The translations under genes and the position numbers were made by a program. A model generated the notes under the pieces. The model was given only the letters and a program-made list of their open reading frames with translations. It searched no databases and had not been told where the DNA came from. Shown here piece after piece: positions 24,395 to 33,077 of a stretch of DNA of 43,065 nt. This stretch comes from an uncultured Collinsella sp. GTDB lineage: Bacteria; Actinomycetota; Coriobacteriia; Coriobacteriales; Coriobacteriaceae. Location: the NCBI GenBank assembly GCA_902478995.1, contig CABSNF010000006.1, forward strand, positions 1-43,065. The letters are read 5' to 3'. Every line of letters begins with the position of its first letter. Within the stretch, counting starts at the first letter, position 1.

Positions 24395-26560
24395 ATGATG
24401 AGTGAGAGACGATTTTTTGAGGTTTCGCCCGAGCGTGCGGGGGCATATCACAGTATCTCTAAGGCCTTGGAGGCAATTGACGAATCCTGTCCGAATGACG
24501 GACGGCCGGTGACAATCCATATCGATCCGGGCGAGTATCGCGAGCGGGTCGAGATTCATCGCTCGCATGTGACGATTGAGGGAGAGACGGCCGACAGCGT
24601 GCGTATCGTGGGCAGCCTGGGTGCCAAGATGCCTTCGGAGGACGGCTCGGGCGTCGACGGCACGCTCGGCACGTTTAGGACCTATACCGTTTTGGTCGAT
24701 GCCGACGACGTACGGCTCGAGAACCTCACGATCGAAAACGATGCGGGCGATGGGCGCGAGGTCGGTCAGGCGATTGCCCTGTATGCTGATGGCGACCGTC
24801 TGGTTGTCGATGCCTGCTGCATTAAGGGACACCAAGACACGCTGTTTTTGGGTCCGCTGCCGCCGCATGAGGCCAAACCGGGCGGGTTTATAGGACCCAA
24901 ACAGTATGCGCCGCGCCGGGTGGGGCGCCAGTATTTTCGACGTTGCCGGATCGAGGGCGATGTCGACTTTATCTTTGGCGGCGCGCGTGCCTACTTTGAG
25001 GGGTGCGAGATTCGCTCGCTCAACCGCGATATGGACGTGAACGGCTACGTGACGGCGGCGTCGACGCCCGAAGGCGAGCCGCACGGCTTTGTGTTCCACG
25101 GCTGTTCGTTTACAGCTCCGGATGGCGTGGCGCCGGATTCGGTCTACCTGGGTCGTCCTTGGCGCGAATGGGCGCAAACTGTGCTGATCGATTGCTGGTT
25201 GGGGCGACATATCAAGCGCGAAGGCTGGTGGGATTGGAATAAGCCGGCGGCACACAACTGCGTGCAGTATGCTGGCGCGATTCTGCATGGGCCGGCGGGT
25301 GATACTACCGGCTGGGTGCCGTGGGCGAATGAACTCGATGTGATGGCTGCCGCCGGGTACGCTCGCGAGCAGGTGCTTGCCGGTGGGGATGGCTGGGATC
25401 CCGAGGGCGGCGACGGTGATGCGGTTGAGACGGCTGAACTGTCTGCCAACGGCCGCACCGTGCACATCGAGACGTACTGCGAAGACGAACCTGCGCTGCG
25501 TGCCCGGCTGAAGCGCGAGGGGCGTTCGGCTGCTTTTACGGGCAAGACTCCTGCAGATTTTGAGGCATGGAAGATTGCGACCAGGACTCGTCTGTACGAT
25601 GTTTTGGGCCTTTCGCTTATGGACCGCGTCCCGATTGAGATTCGTGAGCTCAGCCGCGTGCGGGTTGCCGGCGGCATTGTGCGTACTCATGCGATGCTGC
25701 AGGTTGAGCACGATGTGTGGATGCCGTTTTACCTGTTGGAGCCGTCTCATCCGAAGCTTGATGGACGGGGGCTTAAGCGTTGCTATATCTGCCCGCATGG
25801 CCATCAGGGAGCAGGCGCCGCAAGTGTTGCGGGCGTGACGGGCGTGCCGGCGGTCGATGATGCTGTGCGTAAGTTCAATTACGACTACGGTCTGCGTTTG
25901 GCGCGTATGGGTTACGTGACCGTCTGCCCCGACGCACGCGGTTGGGGATACCGTCGTGACTGGAAGGGTCAGGGCGATGACGAGAACAGCTTTCTGCGCG
26001 GCACGTGCCTAAACCAGGCGCGCATGGCCGAGCCGCTGGGACTTACCGTTGCGGGCCTCAACGCCTGGGATAACATGCGTCTGATCGATTACCTAGAGGC
26101 GCGCGGCGACATTGCCATGGATGACCTGGGTTGCTTTGGTTTTTCGGGTGGCGGCTACATGACGTTGTACCTGGCCGCACTCGACCCGCGTGTGCGCAAG
26201 ACGTTTGTCTCGGGCTACCTGTACGGTGTCGATGATTCGCTGCTGCACCTCAACGGCAATTGCAGCTGCAACTACACACCCGGACTTTGGCGCTTGCTCG
26301 ACATGTGCGATATTGCCTCGCTTATTGCGCCGCGCCCGTTGTTAGTGCAAAGCTGCGAAGAGGATCATCTGAACGGTTCGCGCGGGCTGAAAAATGTTGA
26401 CGAGCAGCTCGAGATCGTGCGCGATGCCTACAAGTTGCTGGGTCGCAGAGATGGCCTGCGGCACGAGGTGTGTCCGGGTGAACACCATCTGGGCGTGGCA
26501 CATCTTGTCGAGGATATCGAATGGCTCGATTCGCACGTTGCGGAATGCGCCCGTGCATAG
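24395..26560 (+). CDS. Fusion of CE8 pectin methylesterase and an alpha/beta-hydrolase esterase
   Basis: 721 aa in two parts. Residues 1 to about 320 are a pectin methylesterase with the full active site: Gln125 in GQAIALY, Gln147-Asp148 in HQDTL, Asp191 in VDFIFGG and Arg254 in LGRPWREW. Residues about 355-721 are an alpha/beta-hydrolase resembling acetyl-xylan-esterase-type (Abhydrolase_7-like) proteins: nucleophile Ser584 in GFSGGG, acid Asp657 in CEEDH and His697/698 in GEHHLG, preceded by CPDARGWGYRRDW. No signal peptide, so cytosolic. One chain could remove methyl and acyl (probably acetyl) groups from imported oligogalacturonides. The acyl specificity is inference. Start ATG 24395; ATG 24398 is equally possible. 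Confidence 0.9.
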   Translation: MMSERRFFEVSPERAGAYHSISKALEAIDESCPNDGRPVTIHIDPGEYRERVEIHRSHVTIEGETADSVRIVGSLGAKMPSEDGSGVDGTLGTFRTYTVLVDADDVRLENLTIENDAGDGREVGQAIALYADGDRLVVDACCIKGHQDTLFLGPLPPHEAKPGGFIGPKQYAPRRVGRQYFRRCRIEGDVDFIFGGARAYFEGCEIRSLNRDMDVNGYVTAASTPEGEPHGFVFHGCSFTAPDGVAPDSVYLGRPWREWAQTVLIDCWLGRHIKREGWWDWNKPAAHNCVQYAGAILHGPAGDTTGWVPWANELDVMAAAGYAREQVLAGGDGWDPEGGDGDAVETAELSANGRTVHIETYCEDEPALRARLKREGRSAAFTGKTPADFEAWKIATRTRLYDVLGLSLMDRVPIEIRELSRVRVAGGIVRTHAMLQVEHDVWMPFYLLEPSHPKLDGRGLKRCYICPHGHQGAGAASVAGVTGVPAVDDAVRKFNYDYGLRLARMGYVTVCPDARGWGYRRDWKGQGDDENSFLRGTCLNQARMAEPLGLTVAGLNAWDNMRLIDYLEARGDIAMDDLGCFGFSGGGYMTLYLAALDPRVRKTFVSGYLYGVDDSLLHLNGNCSCNYTPGLWRLLDMCDIASLIAPRPLLVQSCEEDHLNGSRGLKNVDEQLEIVRDAYKLLGRRDGLRHEVCPGEHHLGVAHLVEDIEWLDSHVAECARA

Positions 26561-26629
26561 CCCCTCGGCATGCTGCGAATAAACGGTACGTTCCTGTATG
26601 ACTGCCGATGGGCGGATGAGGAGAAGATT

Positions 26630-27298
26630 ATGGAAACGAAGAGTTTGAGTGAATCGACCATTTGCTGCTTTGGCGATTCGACCACATGGGGGGATAACGG
26701 ATGCGGCGCAGGCGGCAACGACATCTCTTGGACTTCGCATCTGGGCGCGTTGCTGGGAGGTGCAGTCGTCGAGAACTTTGGCATCAAGGGTTCGCGTATC
26801 GCCATCAAGGCCGACCGTACCGATTCATTTGTCGAGCGTCTGGACGGTATCGATGATGCGGCCGATATCTACATCGTCTTTGGCGGCGTCAACGACTTTA
26901 GCCGCAACGTGCCGCTTGGAGAGCTGGGCAGCACGGACGTGCATGAGTTCTATGGTGCGGTCGACTATCTGATCCGAACCATCACGGCGCGCTCACCTCA
27001 GGCAAAGCTCGTGTTTATGACGCCATGCAAGACGAGTGGTAAGCACGAGAAGGATATCCCGGCAAGCGATGAGGCGAACCATTTGGGTCTGACGCAAGAC
27101 GCCTACGTGCGAGCGATGCTGGAGGTCTGTGACCGTTACTCCGTTCCGGTGATTGACCTGTATGCGCAAAGCGGCATCAGCCCGTTTTTGCCGGAGCACC
27201 GCGAGCTCTATATGCCGGACGGTCTGCATTACAGTCCTGCCGGCTATGAGCGCCTGGCGCATCGCATCGCCGCGGGTCTCACCGCCGTTTGCCGCTAA
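26630..27298 (+). CDS. SGNH/GDSL-family hydrolase, probable carbohydrate esterase
   Basis: 222 aa. Block I FGDSTTWG (Ser nucleophile), block III GGVNDF, and block V DGLHYSPAG (Asp and His) define an SGNH esterase fold. No signal peptide, so cytosolic. Such proteins in pectin clusters often remove acetyl groups; substrate not determined. ATG 26630 follows GAGGAGA; an in-frame start at 26570 has no ribosome site. It lies 69 bp after the fused esterase gene without a terminator between them, so they are probably cotranscribed. Confidence 0.85.
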   Translation: METKSLSESTICCFGDSTTWGDNGCGAGGNDISWTSHLGALLGGAVVENFGIKGSRIAIKADRTDSFVERLDGIDDAADIYIVFGGVNDFSRNVPLGELGSTDVHEFYGAVDYLIRTITARSPQAKLVFMTPCKTSGKHEKDIPASDEANHLGLTQDAYVRAMLEVCDRYSVPVIDLYAQSGISPFLPEHRELYMPDGLHYSPAGYERLAHRIAAGLTAVCR

Positions 27299-27311
27299 AA
27301 GTCTGCCGTTT
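27285..27311 (+). promoter_or_regulatory. CCGTT-N16-CCGTT element upstream of the GH105 promoter
   Basis: CCGTT at 27285-27289 and 27306-27310 with AAAA and TC between, in the same register as the copies at 15887 and 20817. It overlaps the end and stop codon of the SGNH gene. It starts 46.5 bp upstream of the operator centre at 27331.5. Confidence 0.6.
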
Positions 27312-27312
27312 G

Positions 27313-27380
27313 CGGGGAATATAGGGTTAACGTTCACCCTATATTCCCCGTTCGCGTTACACTAGGGGTAACGTTCACCT
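27313..27380 (+). promoter_or_regulatory. GH105 promoter: two operators, one inside a 38-bp palindrome
   Basis: The 15-base arm CGGGGAATATAGGGT (27313-27327) has a perfect partner at 27336-27350, and the 8 bases between them are the heart of operator 1 (GGTTAACGTTCACC, core 27326-27337). Operator 2, GGGTAACGTTCACC, has its core at 27367-27378; the centres are 41 bp apart. TACACT at 27358-27363 is a possible -10 box. The palindrome could also act as an RNA hairpin ending the SGNH transcript, though no T-run follows. Confidence 0.72.
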
Positions 27381-27405
27381 ATCGTTTATGTCAGAGGGGA
27401 CAGCA

Positions 27406-28644
27406 ATGGGTTGCAATCAAATCCTGGACCGTTATATCGAGCAGTTGATCGAAACCTCTACGCCGCAGGCGCCGGCTTGGAATATCGAAAAGATTCGCGC
27501 CGGCAAGGAGAACACCTGGAACTATATCGACGGCTGCATGATCAAGGCGCTCATCGAGCTGTACGAGATCACGGGTGAGCAGCGCTACCTGACGTTCGCC
27601 GATGACTACATCGATTTCTTTGTCCAGGACGACGGCACCATCAAGCATTACAACCCGCAGGAGTACAACCTCGATAACGTCAATGCGGGCAAGACCCTCT
27701 ACAAGCTCTATGACCTGGTGGGCAAGCCCAAGTATCGCGCCGCCATGGATACCATCTATCGTCAGCTCGAAACCCAGCCGCGTACCAAAGAGGGCGTGTT
27801 TTGGCACAAGGCCGTCTACCCCAACCAGATCTGGCTCGACGGCATGTATATGGCGCAGCCGTTCTACATGCAGTATGAGCTGAGCTTCCACAACCGTCGT
27901 GCCTGCTCGGACAGCTTCCATATGTTCCAGGTTGTGCATGACCTGATGCGCAACCCCCTCAACGGTCTGTACTATCACGCTTACGACGCGAGCCGCAAAC
28001 AGTTCTGGTGCGACCCGGTCACCGGCCTTTCGGCTAACTTCTGGCTGCGCGCCGAGGGCTGGTTTGCCATGGCGCTCATCGACACCTGGGAGCTTATGCC
28101 GCCTTCGATGTCAGCCGAGAAGGACGAGATCCGCAAGATGTTCCACGATCTGATCGACGCCATGCTGCCGTATCAGGACGAGAAGACCGGCATGTGGCAC
28201 CAGGTCATCAACCTGCCCAATATCGCCCCCAACTACCTGGAGGAGTCGGGCAGCGCCATCTTTGCCAACGCCATCATGAAGGGCGTGCGTCTGGGCGTGC
28301 TGGGCGAGCGTTACTACCAGTACGGCCGTCGCGCCTTCGACGGCATCTGCGAGACCTGCCTGTCCGAGCATGATGGCCAGCTGGCGCTCGACAACATCTG
28401 CCTGGTCGCGGGCCTGGGCAACACCGCGCACCGCGAGGGCACGTTTGATTACTACATGAGCGAGCCCGTGGTCAAAAATGATGCAAAGGGTGTGGCGCCG
28501 CTGGTGCTTGCCTATATCGAGACCATGCATCACGACAAGCTGGCCGGTAAACGCGATCCGCTCGCCCCCTCGGGCGTGTGCTCCATCGAGGACCCGTTTG
28601 GCGGATACACCCCGGGCATCAACGCTCATAAGGGATGTGAATAA
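27406..28644 (+). CDS. GH105 unsaturated galacturonyl/rhamnogalacturonyl hydrolase
   Basis: 412 aa, alpha6/alpha6 barrel. GH105 enzymes release 4,5-unsaturated galacturonate from the non-reducing end of lyase products. Landmarks: WNYIDGCMIKALIELYEITG, DNVNAGKTLYKLYDL, GVFWHKAVYPNQIWLDGMYM and LRAEGWFAMALIDTWELMP, with the conserved Asp in LDGMYM probably catalytic. No signal peptide. ATG 27406 is 8 bases after GAGGGG; an ATG at 27388 in the leader is less likely. Its presence means lyase-cut substrates also enter the cell, although no lyase gene is in the window. Overlap or near-overlap with the next gene. Confidence 0.92.
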   Translation: MGCNQILDRYIEQLIETSTPQAPAWNIEKIRAGKENTWNYIDGCMIKALIELYEITGEQRYLTFADDYIDFFVQDDGTIKHYNPQEYNLDNVNAGKTLYKLYDLVGKPKYRAAMDTIYRQLETQPRTKEGVFWHKAVYPNQIWLDGMYMAQPFYMQYELSFHNRRACSDSFHMFQVVHDLMRNPLNGLYYHAYDASRKQFWCDPVTGLSANFWLRAEGWFAMALIDTWELMPPSMSAEKDEIRKMFHDLIDAMLPYQDEKTGMWHQVINLPNIAPNYLEESGSAIFANAIMKGVRLGVLGERYYQYGRRAFDGICETCLSEHDGQLALDNICLVAGLGNTAHREGTFDYYMSEPVVKNDAKGVAPLVLAYIETMHHDKLAGKRDPLAPSGVCSIEDPFGGYTPGINAHKGCE

Positions 28645-28645
28645 C

Positions 28646-29551
28646 GTGGGGGCTATTACTCCGGGTGTACGTTTGCACGACCTTCCGCAGGGGACCGTCG
28701 AGGAACGCATTCGCATGGCGGGAGAGCTGGGCTTTTCGTGCATTCAGCTGCCAAGCAAGGTGCTCTATGCATCGATGGGGATCGATCGAGGCGGCCTGAC
28801 CCGCGAGCTTGCCGATCATTTGCGTGCGGTGCTCGACGAGGCGGGCGTTTCGGTCGCCGTGCTCGGCTGCTATAAGAATTTGGCGACGCCCGATCGCCAA
28901 CAGCTCATGGATAACTATGCCGAGTACGAGGCATGCCTGAACTTTGCCCAGATGCTCGGCGGATGCCCGGTGGGTACCGAGACTGGTCGCCCCAATGCGC
29001 AGAACCGCGTTGCTGACGACCGCATGACCGATGAGGCGCTTGAGGCTTTTATGGACGGACTCGCACGCGTCTGCGAGCGCGCCGAGGCCGTGGGCGGGCA
29101 AATACTGATCGAGCCTGGCTGGAACGAGACGGTCAACACGCCGGATCGCTGCCGCGAGGTGCTGGAGCGCGTCTCGAGCCCGTCGCTCGGCGTGATCTAT
29201 GACCCGGTATCGCTGCTGCACCCCAGTGTTGTTGACGAAGCGCAGGAAATCACAGCGCGCATGCTCTACTTATGCGGCAGTAAAATCCGCGTGCTGCACG
29301 CCAAGGATTATGAGGTCGTCGACAACGAGGACGAAGCCGGTTGGTGCGACGGTACGGGTTCGCGCCTGGTGTGCCATGGCGTGGGCGAGACGGGACGATA
29401 CGACTTTGAGCCCGTGGTGGCCTGGGCGGCTGCCGCCTGCCCTGGGATTCCCTGCGTGGTCGAGAACAGTGTGCCGGCGACGGCGGCTGACTGCTTGGCG
29501 ACACTCGAGCACATGTCCGCTCGCTGCGGGGCTTCGCATCGCGAGTTATAG
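28646..29551 (+). CDS. Sugar phosphate isomerase/epimerase-like TIM-barrel protein
   Basis: 301 aa, xylose-isomerase-like TIM barrel (AP endonuclease 2 family). Typical elements: GVRLHDLPQGTVEERIRMAG at the N-terminus, GFSCIQLPS, an ILIEPGWNETVNTPDRC strand with Glu as a likely metal ligand, VIYDPVSLLHP and VLHAKDYE. The start may be GTG 28646 (AAGGGA 10 bases upstream) or GTG 28637, which would overlap the GH105 stop. Substrate unknown; position suggests an isomerase or epimerase for a pectin-derived keto-acid or sugar. Tightly coupled to GH105. Confidence 0.82.
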   Translation: MGAITPGVRLHDLPQGTVEERIRMAGELGFSCIQLPSKVLYASMGIDRGGLTRELADHLRAVLDEAGVSVAVLGCYKNLATPDRQQLMDNYAEYEACLNFAQMLGGCPVGTETGRPNAQNRVADDRMTDEALEAFMDGLARVCERAEAVGGQILIEPGWNETVNTPDRCREVLERVSSPSLGVIYDPVSLLHPSVVDEAQEITARMLYLCGSKIRVLHAKDYEVVDNEDEAGWCDGTGSRLVCHGVGETGRYDFEPVVAWAAAACPGIPCVVENSVPATAADCLATLEHMSARCGASHREL

Positions 29552-29590
29552 CATTGGCTTTTGCTGTGTCGGCAGATTGAGATTACCTGT

Positions 29591-29629
29591 ATGGGGGCGG
29601 CGGTGAAGGGTCTTTATCGTCGCCCCCAT
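29591..29629. other. Hairpin between the isomerase and oxidoreductase genes
   Basis: ATGGGGGCG (29591-29599 region) pairs with CGCCCCCAT (29621-29629) with an extended partly paired stem inside. No T-run follows, so it is more likely an mRNA processing or partial terminator structure than a full stop. Confidence 0.5.
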
Positions 29630-29655
29630 TGGATTGCATTAAAAAGGGGAGTTGC

Positions 29656-30873
29656 GTGGCTATCCACATTGTCGAAGAGGCGAATCGTTGCCTAGGTTGT
29701 AAAAGGGCGTTCTGCCAGATTAAGGGCTGCCCGGTTCAGACGCCTATTCCTCAGGTCATCGACCTGTTCAAGCGGCGTCGTCTAGAAGAGGCGGGCGAGC
29801 TGCTGTTCCAGAACAATCCCATGAGCGCGGTCTGCTCCATGGTGTGCAACCATTCGGGCCAGTGCGAGGGCGCTTGCATCCAGGGCCGCAAGGGCACACC
29901 CGTGCATTTCTCGAGCATCGAGAACTATATCTCAACAGCGTATTTGGATCGTAAGGAGTGGGCGCCCGCGCCGTCGTGCGGCAAACAGGTTGCTGTGGTC
30001 GGTTCCGGTCCCGCCGGTATTACCGTGGCCATTAAGATGGCCCAGCTGGGCTGTGCCGTCACGGTATTTGAACAGCGCCCCGAGATCGGCGGTGTGCTGG
30101 AATACGGTATCCCCGAGTTCCGCCTGCCCCGTGCGCTCGTACAAAAGTACCGTCACGTGATGTGCTCGCTTGGCGTGCGCGTGCGCCCCTCGACCACCAT
30201 CGGCGGCGCACTGCACATCGATGACCTGCTACGTGACGGCTACGACGCGGTCTTTGTCGGTACCGGTACCTGGCGAGCTCGCAAACTGGGTATTCCCGGC
30301 GAGTCGCGCGGCAACGTGCTGTTTGGTATCGATTACCTGGTTGATCCTTCGAGTGTGGCGATCGGACAGAATGTGGCGGTCATCGGTGCCGGTAACGTGG
30401 CCATGGATGTGGCCCGCACGGCGCTGCGCTCGGGTGCTCGTAAGGTCACCGTGTATGCTCGATCGCGCCATATCTCGGCCATCGATGACGAGGTGGAGCT
30501 GACCGAGCTTGACGGTGCCGAGATTGTGTGCGGCAAGGCGATCTGCGCCATCGACGATAACGGTCCGGTGTTCGAGACGGCTATCTTTGACGAGGACAAC
30601 AACGTGGTGGGCTATGAGGAAGAGCTCGACCATGTGTCCGCCGACACAGTTGTGATCGCGGCTTCGCAGGTGCCCAAGGACAAGCTTGTGCTTACGACGG
30701 GCGGTCTGGAGACCGATCATCGCGGCCTTCTTTCGGTCGACGAGTACGGTATGACCACCGTGCCTGGCGTCTTTGCCGCCGGCGACGTGGTTAACGGCCC
30801 GCTCACCGTGGTTCATGCCGTGGCAGGCGCCAAGCTCGCCGTCGAAGGCATGACCAGCTACCTGGGCCTCTAA
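29656..30873 (+). CDS. NAD(P)-dependent FAD/iron-sulfur oxidoreductase (GltD-like)
   Basis: 405 aa. The N-terminal 110 residues hold the cysteine pattern of the GltD/Nfn beta iron-sulfur domain (CLGCKRAFCQIKGCPVQTPI and CSMVCNHSGQCEGACIQGRKG). Two Rossmann folds follow: FAD-binding VAVVGSGPAGITVAIKMAQL and NAD(P)-binding VAVIGAGNVAMDVARTALRS, and the closing GVFAAGDVVNGPLTVVHAVA. The GTG start at 29656 has AAGGGGAG upstream. It is not a complete glutamate synthase small subunit in context, because no gltB is near. It may deliver electrons to the OYE-type reductase next door; that is inference. Confidence 0.85.
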   Translation: MAIHIVEEANRCLGCKRAFCQIKGCPVQTPIPQVIDLFKRRRLEEAGELLFQNNPMSAVCSMVCNHSGQCEGACIQGRKGTPVHFSSIENYISTAYLDRKEWAPAPSCGKQVAVVGSGPAGITVAIKMAQLGCAVTVFEQRPEIGGVLEYGIPEFRLPRALVQKYRHVMCSLGVRVRPSTTIGGALHIDDLLRDGYDAVFVGTGTWRARKLGIPGESRGNVLFGIDYLVDPSSVAIGQNVAVIGAGNVAMDVARTALRSGARKVTVYARSRHISAIDDEVELTELDGAEIVCGKAICAIDDNGPVFETAIFDEDNNVVGYEEELDHVSADTVVIAASQVPKDKLVLTTGGLETDHRGLLSVDEYGMTTVPGVFAAGDVVNGPLTVVHAVAGAKLAVEGMTSYLGL

Positions 30874-30890
30874 CTCCATCCCGCCCATCA

Positions 30891-30962
30891 GTTGCGGTGA
30901 AATACGGACTGTTTTGGCTGTTAAAAGCCTCACCTACTCCGTATTCCACCGCAACTTTTTTG
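30891..30962 (+). repeat. 65-nt palindromic intergenic repeat, copy 1, also acting as terminator
   Basis: Arms 30891-30908 and 30938-30955 pair at 17 of 18 positions (GTTGCGGTGAAATACGGA), and a run of seven T follows, so it can end the oxidoreductase transcript. Bases 30892-30916 are identical to 33812-33836 in copy 2, while the loop differs. This is a dispersed palindromic repeat family. Confidence 0.82.
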
Positions 30963-31074
30963 TGAGGGTTGGGATTGAAAGTGGGGAGTGCGAGCGAGTA
31001 CGAATGCGGCGGATAGTGATACGATAGGTACGTCAGCAACTGCCGCCGAGCGGCTCAAATGAAAGGAACCCTGG

Positions 31075-33024
31075 ATGGAGTCCTCCGCCTACCCGATGCT
31101 CTTTAGTCCGATCAAGGTCGGTACGACCGAGGTCAAGAACCGCGTCTTTATGCCGCCGGTGTCCACCAACCTGGCCGATCATGGCTATGTGACCGACGAC
31201 TTGGTCGATCATTACCGTGCCCGCGCCAAGGGCGGCGTGGGCCTCATCATCACCGAGGTCGTGACGGTCGAGCCTACCTATACCTATCTGCCGGGTGACA
31301 TGTGCTGCTACGACGACACGTTTATCCCCGGTTGGGAAAAGCTCGCCGCGGCCGTGCACGAGTACGGCTGCAAGATCATGCCGCAGCTCTTCCACCCCGC
31401 CTACATGGCCTTTAACATTCCGGGTACGCCTCGCCTGATCGCTCCGTCCTTTGTGGGCCCGTCTTACGCCCGCGAGGCACCGCGTCCCATCACGGTCGAT
31501 GAGATTCACGAGCTCACGCATCAGTTTGGCGACGCTGCTGTGCGTATGCAGAAGGCCGGTGTCGATGGCGTCGAGGTCCATGCGGCACACGCCCACGGCA
31601 TGCTCGGCGGCTTTTTGACCCCGCTCTATAACAAGCGCACCGACGAGTACGGCGGCTCGCTCGACGCTCGTATGCGCTTCTTGCTCGAGGTCATCGCCGA
31701 GATTCGCGAGCGCTGCGGCAAGGACTTTATCATCGACGTCCGTATCTCGGGCGATGAGTACACCGATGGCGGCCTGACCCTTAACGACATGATCTACGTC
31801 TCGCGTCGCCTGGAGAAGGCCGGCGTCGACATGATTCATGTGTCGGGCGGCACCACCATCAAGCGCGGCTCCGCGATTCCCGCCGCCGGTACGCAGCAGG
31901 CCTCGCACGCCGCCTGCTCGCGTGAGATCAAAAAGCACGTCAACATTCCCGTCGCCACCGTCGGACGTATCAACGAGGCCTGGATCGCCGAGGAGCTGAT
32001 CGAGGACGGCGCTGCCGACATCTGCATGATGGGCCGCGCCAATCTGTGCGATGCCGAGTTCTGCAATAAGGCCGCTGCCGGCAACGCCGACGACATTCGC
32101 CCCTGCATCGGCTGCCTGCGCTGCCTGAACGGCATTATGTTTGGCAAGCGCATCTCCTGCACCGTCAATCCCGATGTTGAGCGCGACGAGGCCGGCTACG
32201 AGCCTGCCGTCGAGGCTAAGAACGTGCTGGTTGTGGGCGCTGGTCCTGCGGGCATGGAGGCAGCCTACATTGCCGCCAAGCGCGGCCACAATGTGGTGCT
32301 CGTGGATAAGCAGGATGAGCCGGGCGGCGAGATGCGTATCGCGGCCGTTCCGCCGGCAAAGCAGGAACTCACCCGCGTGATCAAGTATCAGTACCGTCGC
32401 CTGGCCGAGGTCGGCGTGAAGTGCGTATTTGGTACCGAGCTTTCGGCCGAGGACATTCAGCGTGACTATGCGGGTTACGAGGTCGTCCTGGCCTATGGCG
32501 CCGAGCCCATCGCCCCGGCCTTCATGCAGGGCTTTAAGCAGGTTATGACGGCCGACGACCTGCTGGGTGGCAAGGCTTTCCCGGGCAAGAAGATCGTCAT
32601 CGTGGGCGGCGGCACCGTTGGCTGCGAGACGGCAGATTACCTGGCCCCGTTGGTTAACGACCTGTCGCCGGCCAATCGCGATGTCACCGTTATCGAGATG
32701 ACCAAGACGCTCGCCGCCAACGAGGGCGGCGCCGGCCGCGCGGTGCTCATCACGCGCATGCTCTCCAAGGGCGTTCACGTGCTGACCGAGGCCAAGGTGA
32801 CCGAGATTACCGAGGACGCCATCAGCTACGAGAAGGATGGTGAGGTCCACACCATAGCCGATGCCGATACGCTGGTGCTCGCCATGGGCTATCGTCCCAA
32901 TACCAAGTTGGCCGATGACCTTGCCGCTGCCGGCGTTACCACCCACGTGCTGGGCGACGCCAACAAGTGCGGCAACATCCGCGACGCCATTGGCGATGGC
33001 TACAAGGTCGCCTGCGAGCTCTAG
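31075..33024 (+). CDS. Old-yellow-enzyme/2,4-dienoyl-CoA-reductase-type NADH:flavin oxidoreductase
   Basis: 649 aa. N-terminal FMN-binding TIM barrel (about residues 1-335; LFSPIKVGTTEVKNRVFMPP, VHAAHAHGMLGGFLTPLYNK), a 4Fe-4S cluster site CIGCLRCLNG with a further Cys at ISC, then FAD- and NAD(P)H-binding domains (VLVVGAGPAGMEAAYIAAKR and VIVGGGTVGCETADYL). This architecture reduces activated C=C bonds, for example in dienoyl-CoA, enoates or plant phenolic acrylates. Within a pectin region a role on an unsaturated uronate or a feruloyl-type side group is possible but unproven. AAAGGAA ribosome site; own transcript likely, since a terminator precedes it. Confidence 0.88.
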   Translation: MESSAYPMLFSPIKVGTTEVKNRVFMPPVSTNLADHGYVTDDLVDHYRARAKGGVGLIITEVVTVEPTYTYLPGDMCCYDDTFIPGWEKLAAAVHEYGCKIMPQLFHPAYMAFNIPGTPRLIAPSFVGPSYAREAPRPITVDEIHELTHQFGDAAVRMQKAGVDGVEVHAAHAHGMLGGFLTPLYNKRTDEYGGSLDARMRFLLEVIAEIRERCGKDFIIDVRISGDEYTDGGLTLNDMIYVSRRLEKAGVDMIHVSGGTTIKRGSAIPAAGTQQASHAACSREIKKHVNIPVATVGRINEAWIAEELIEDGAADICMMGRANLCDAEFCNKAAAGNADDIRPCIGCLRCLNGIMFGKRISCTVNPDVERDEAGYEPAVEAKNVLVVGAGPAGMEAAYIAAKRGHNVVLVDKQDEPGGEMRIAAVPPAKQELTRVIKYQYRRLAEVGVKCVFGTELSAEDIQRDYAGYEVVLAYGAEPIAPAFMQGFKQVMTADDLLGGKAFPGKKIVIVGGGTVGCETADYLAPLVNDLSPANRDVTVIEMTKTLAANEGGAGRAVLITRMLSKGVHVLTEAKVTEITEDAISYEKDGEVHTIADADTLVLAMGYRPNTKLADDLAAAGVTTHVLGDANKCGNIRDAIGDGYKVACEL

Positions 33025-33077
33025 TCAACCCCTTGGTGCATGTGAGGCCTATCCCCGCGGCGTCAGTCGGTAGATAG

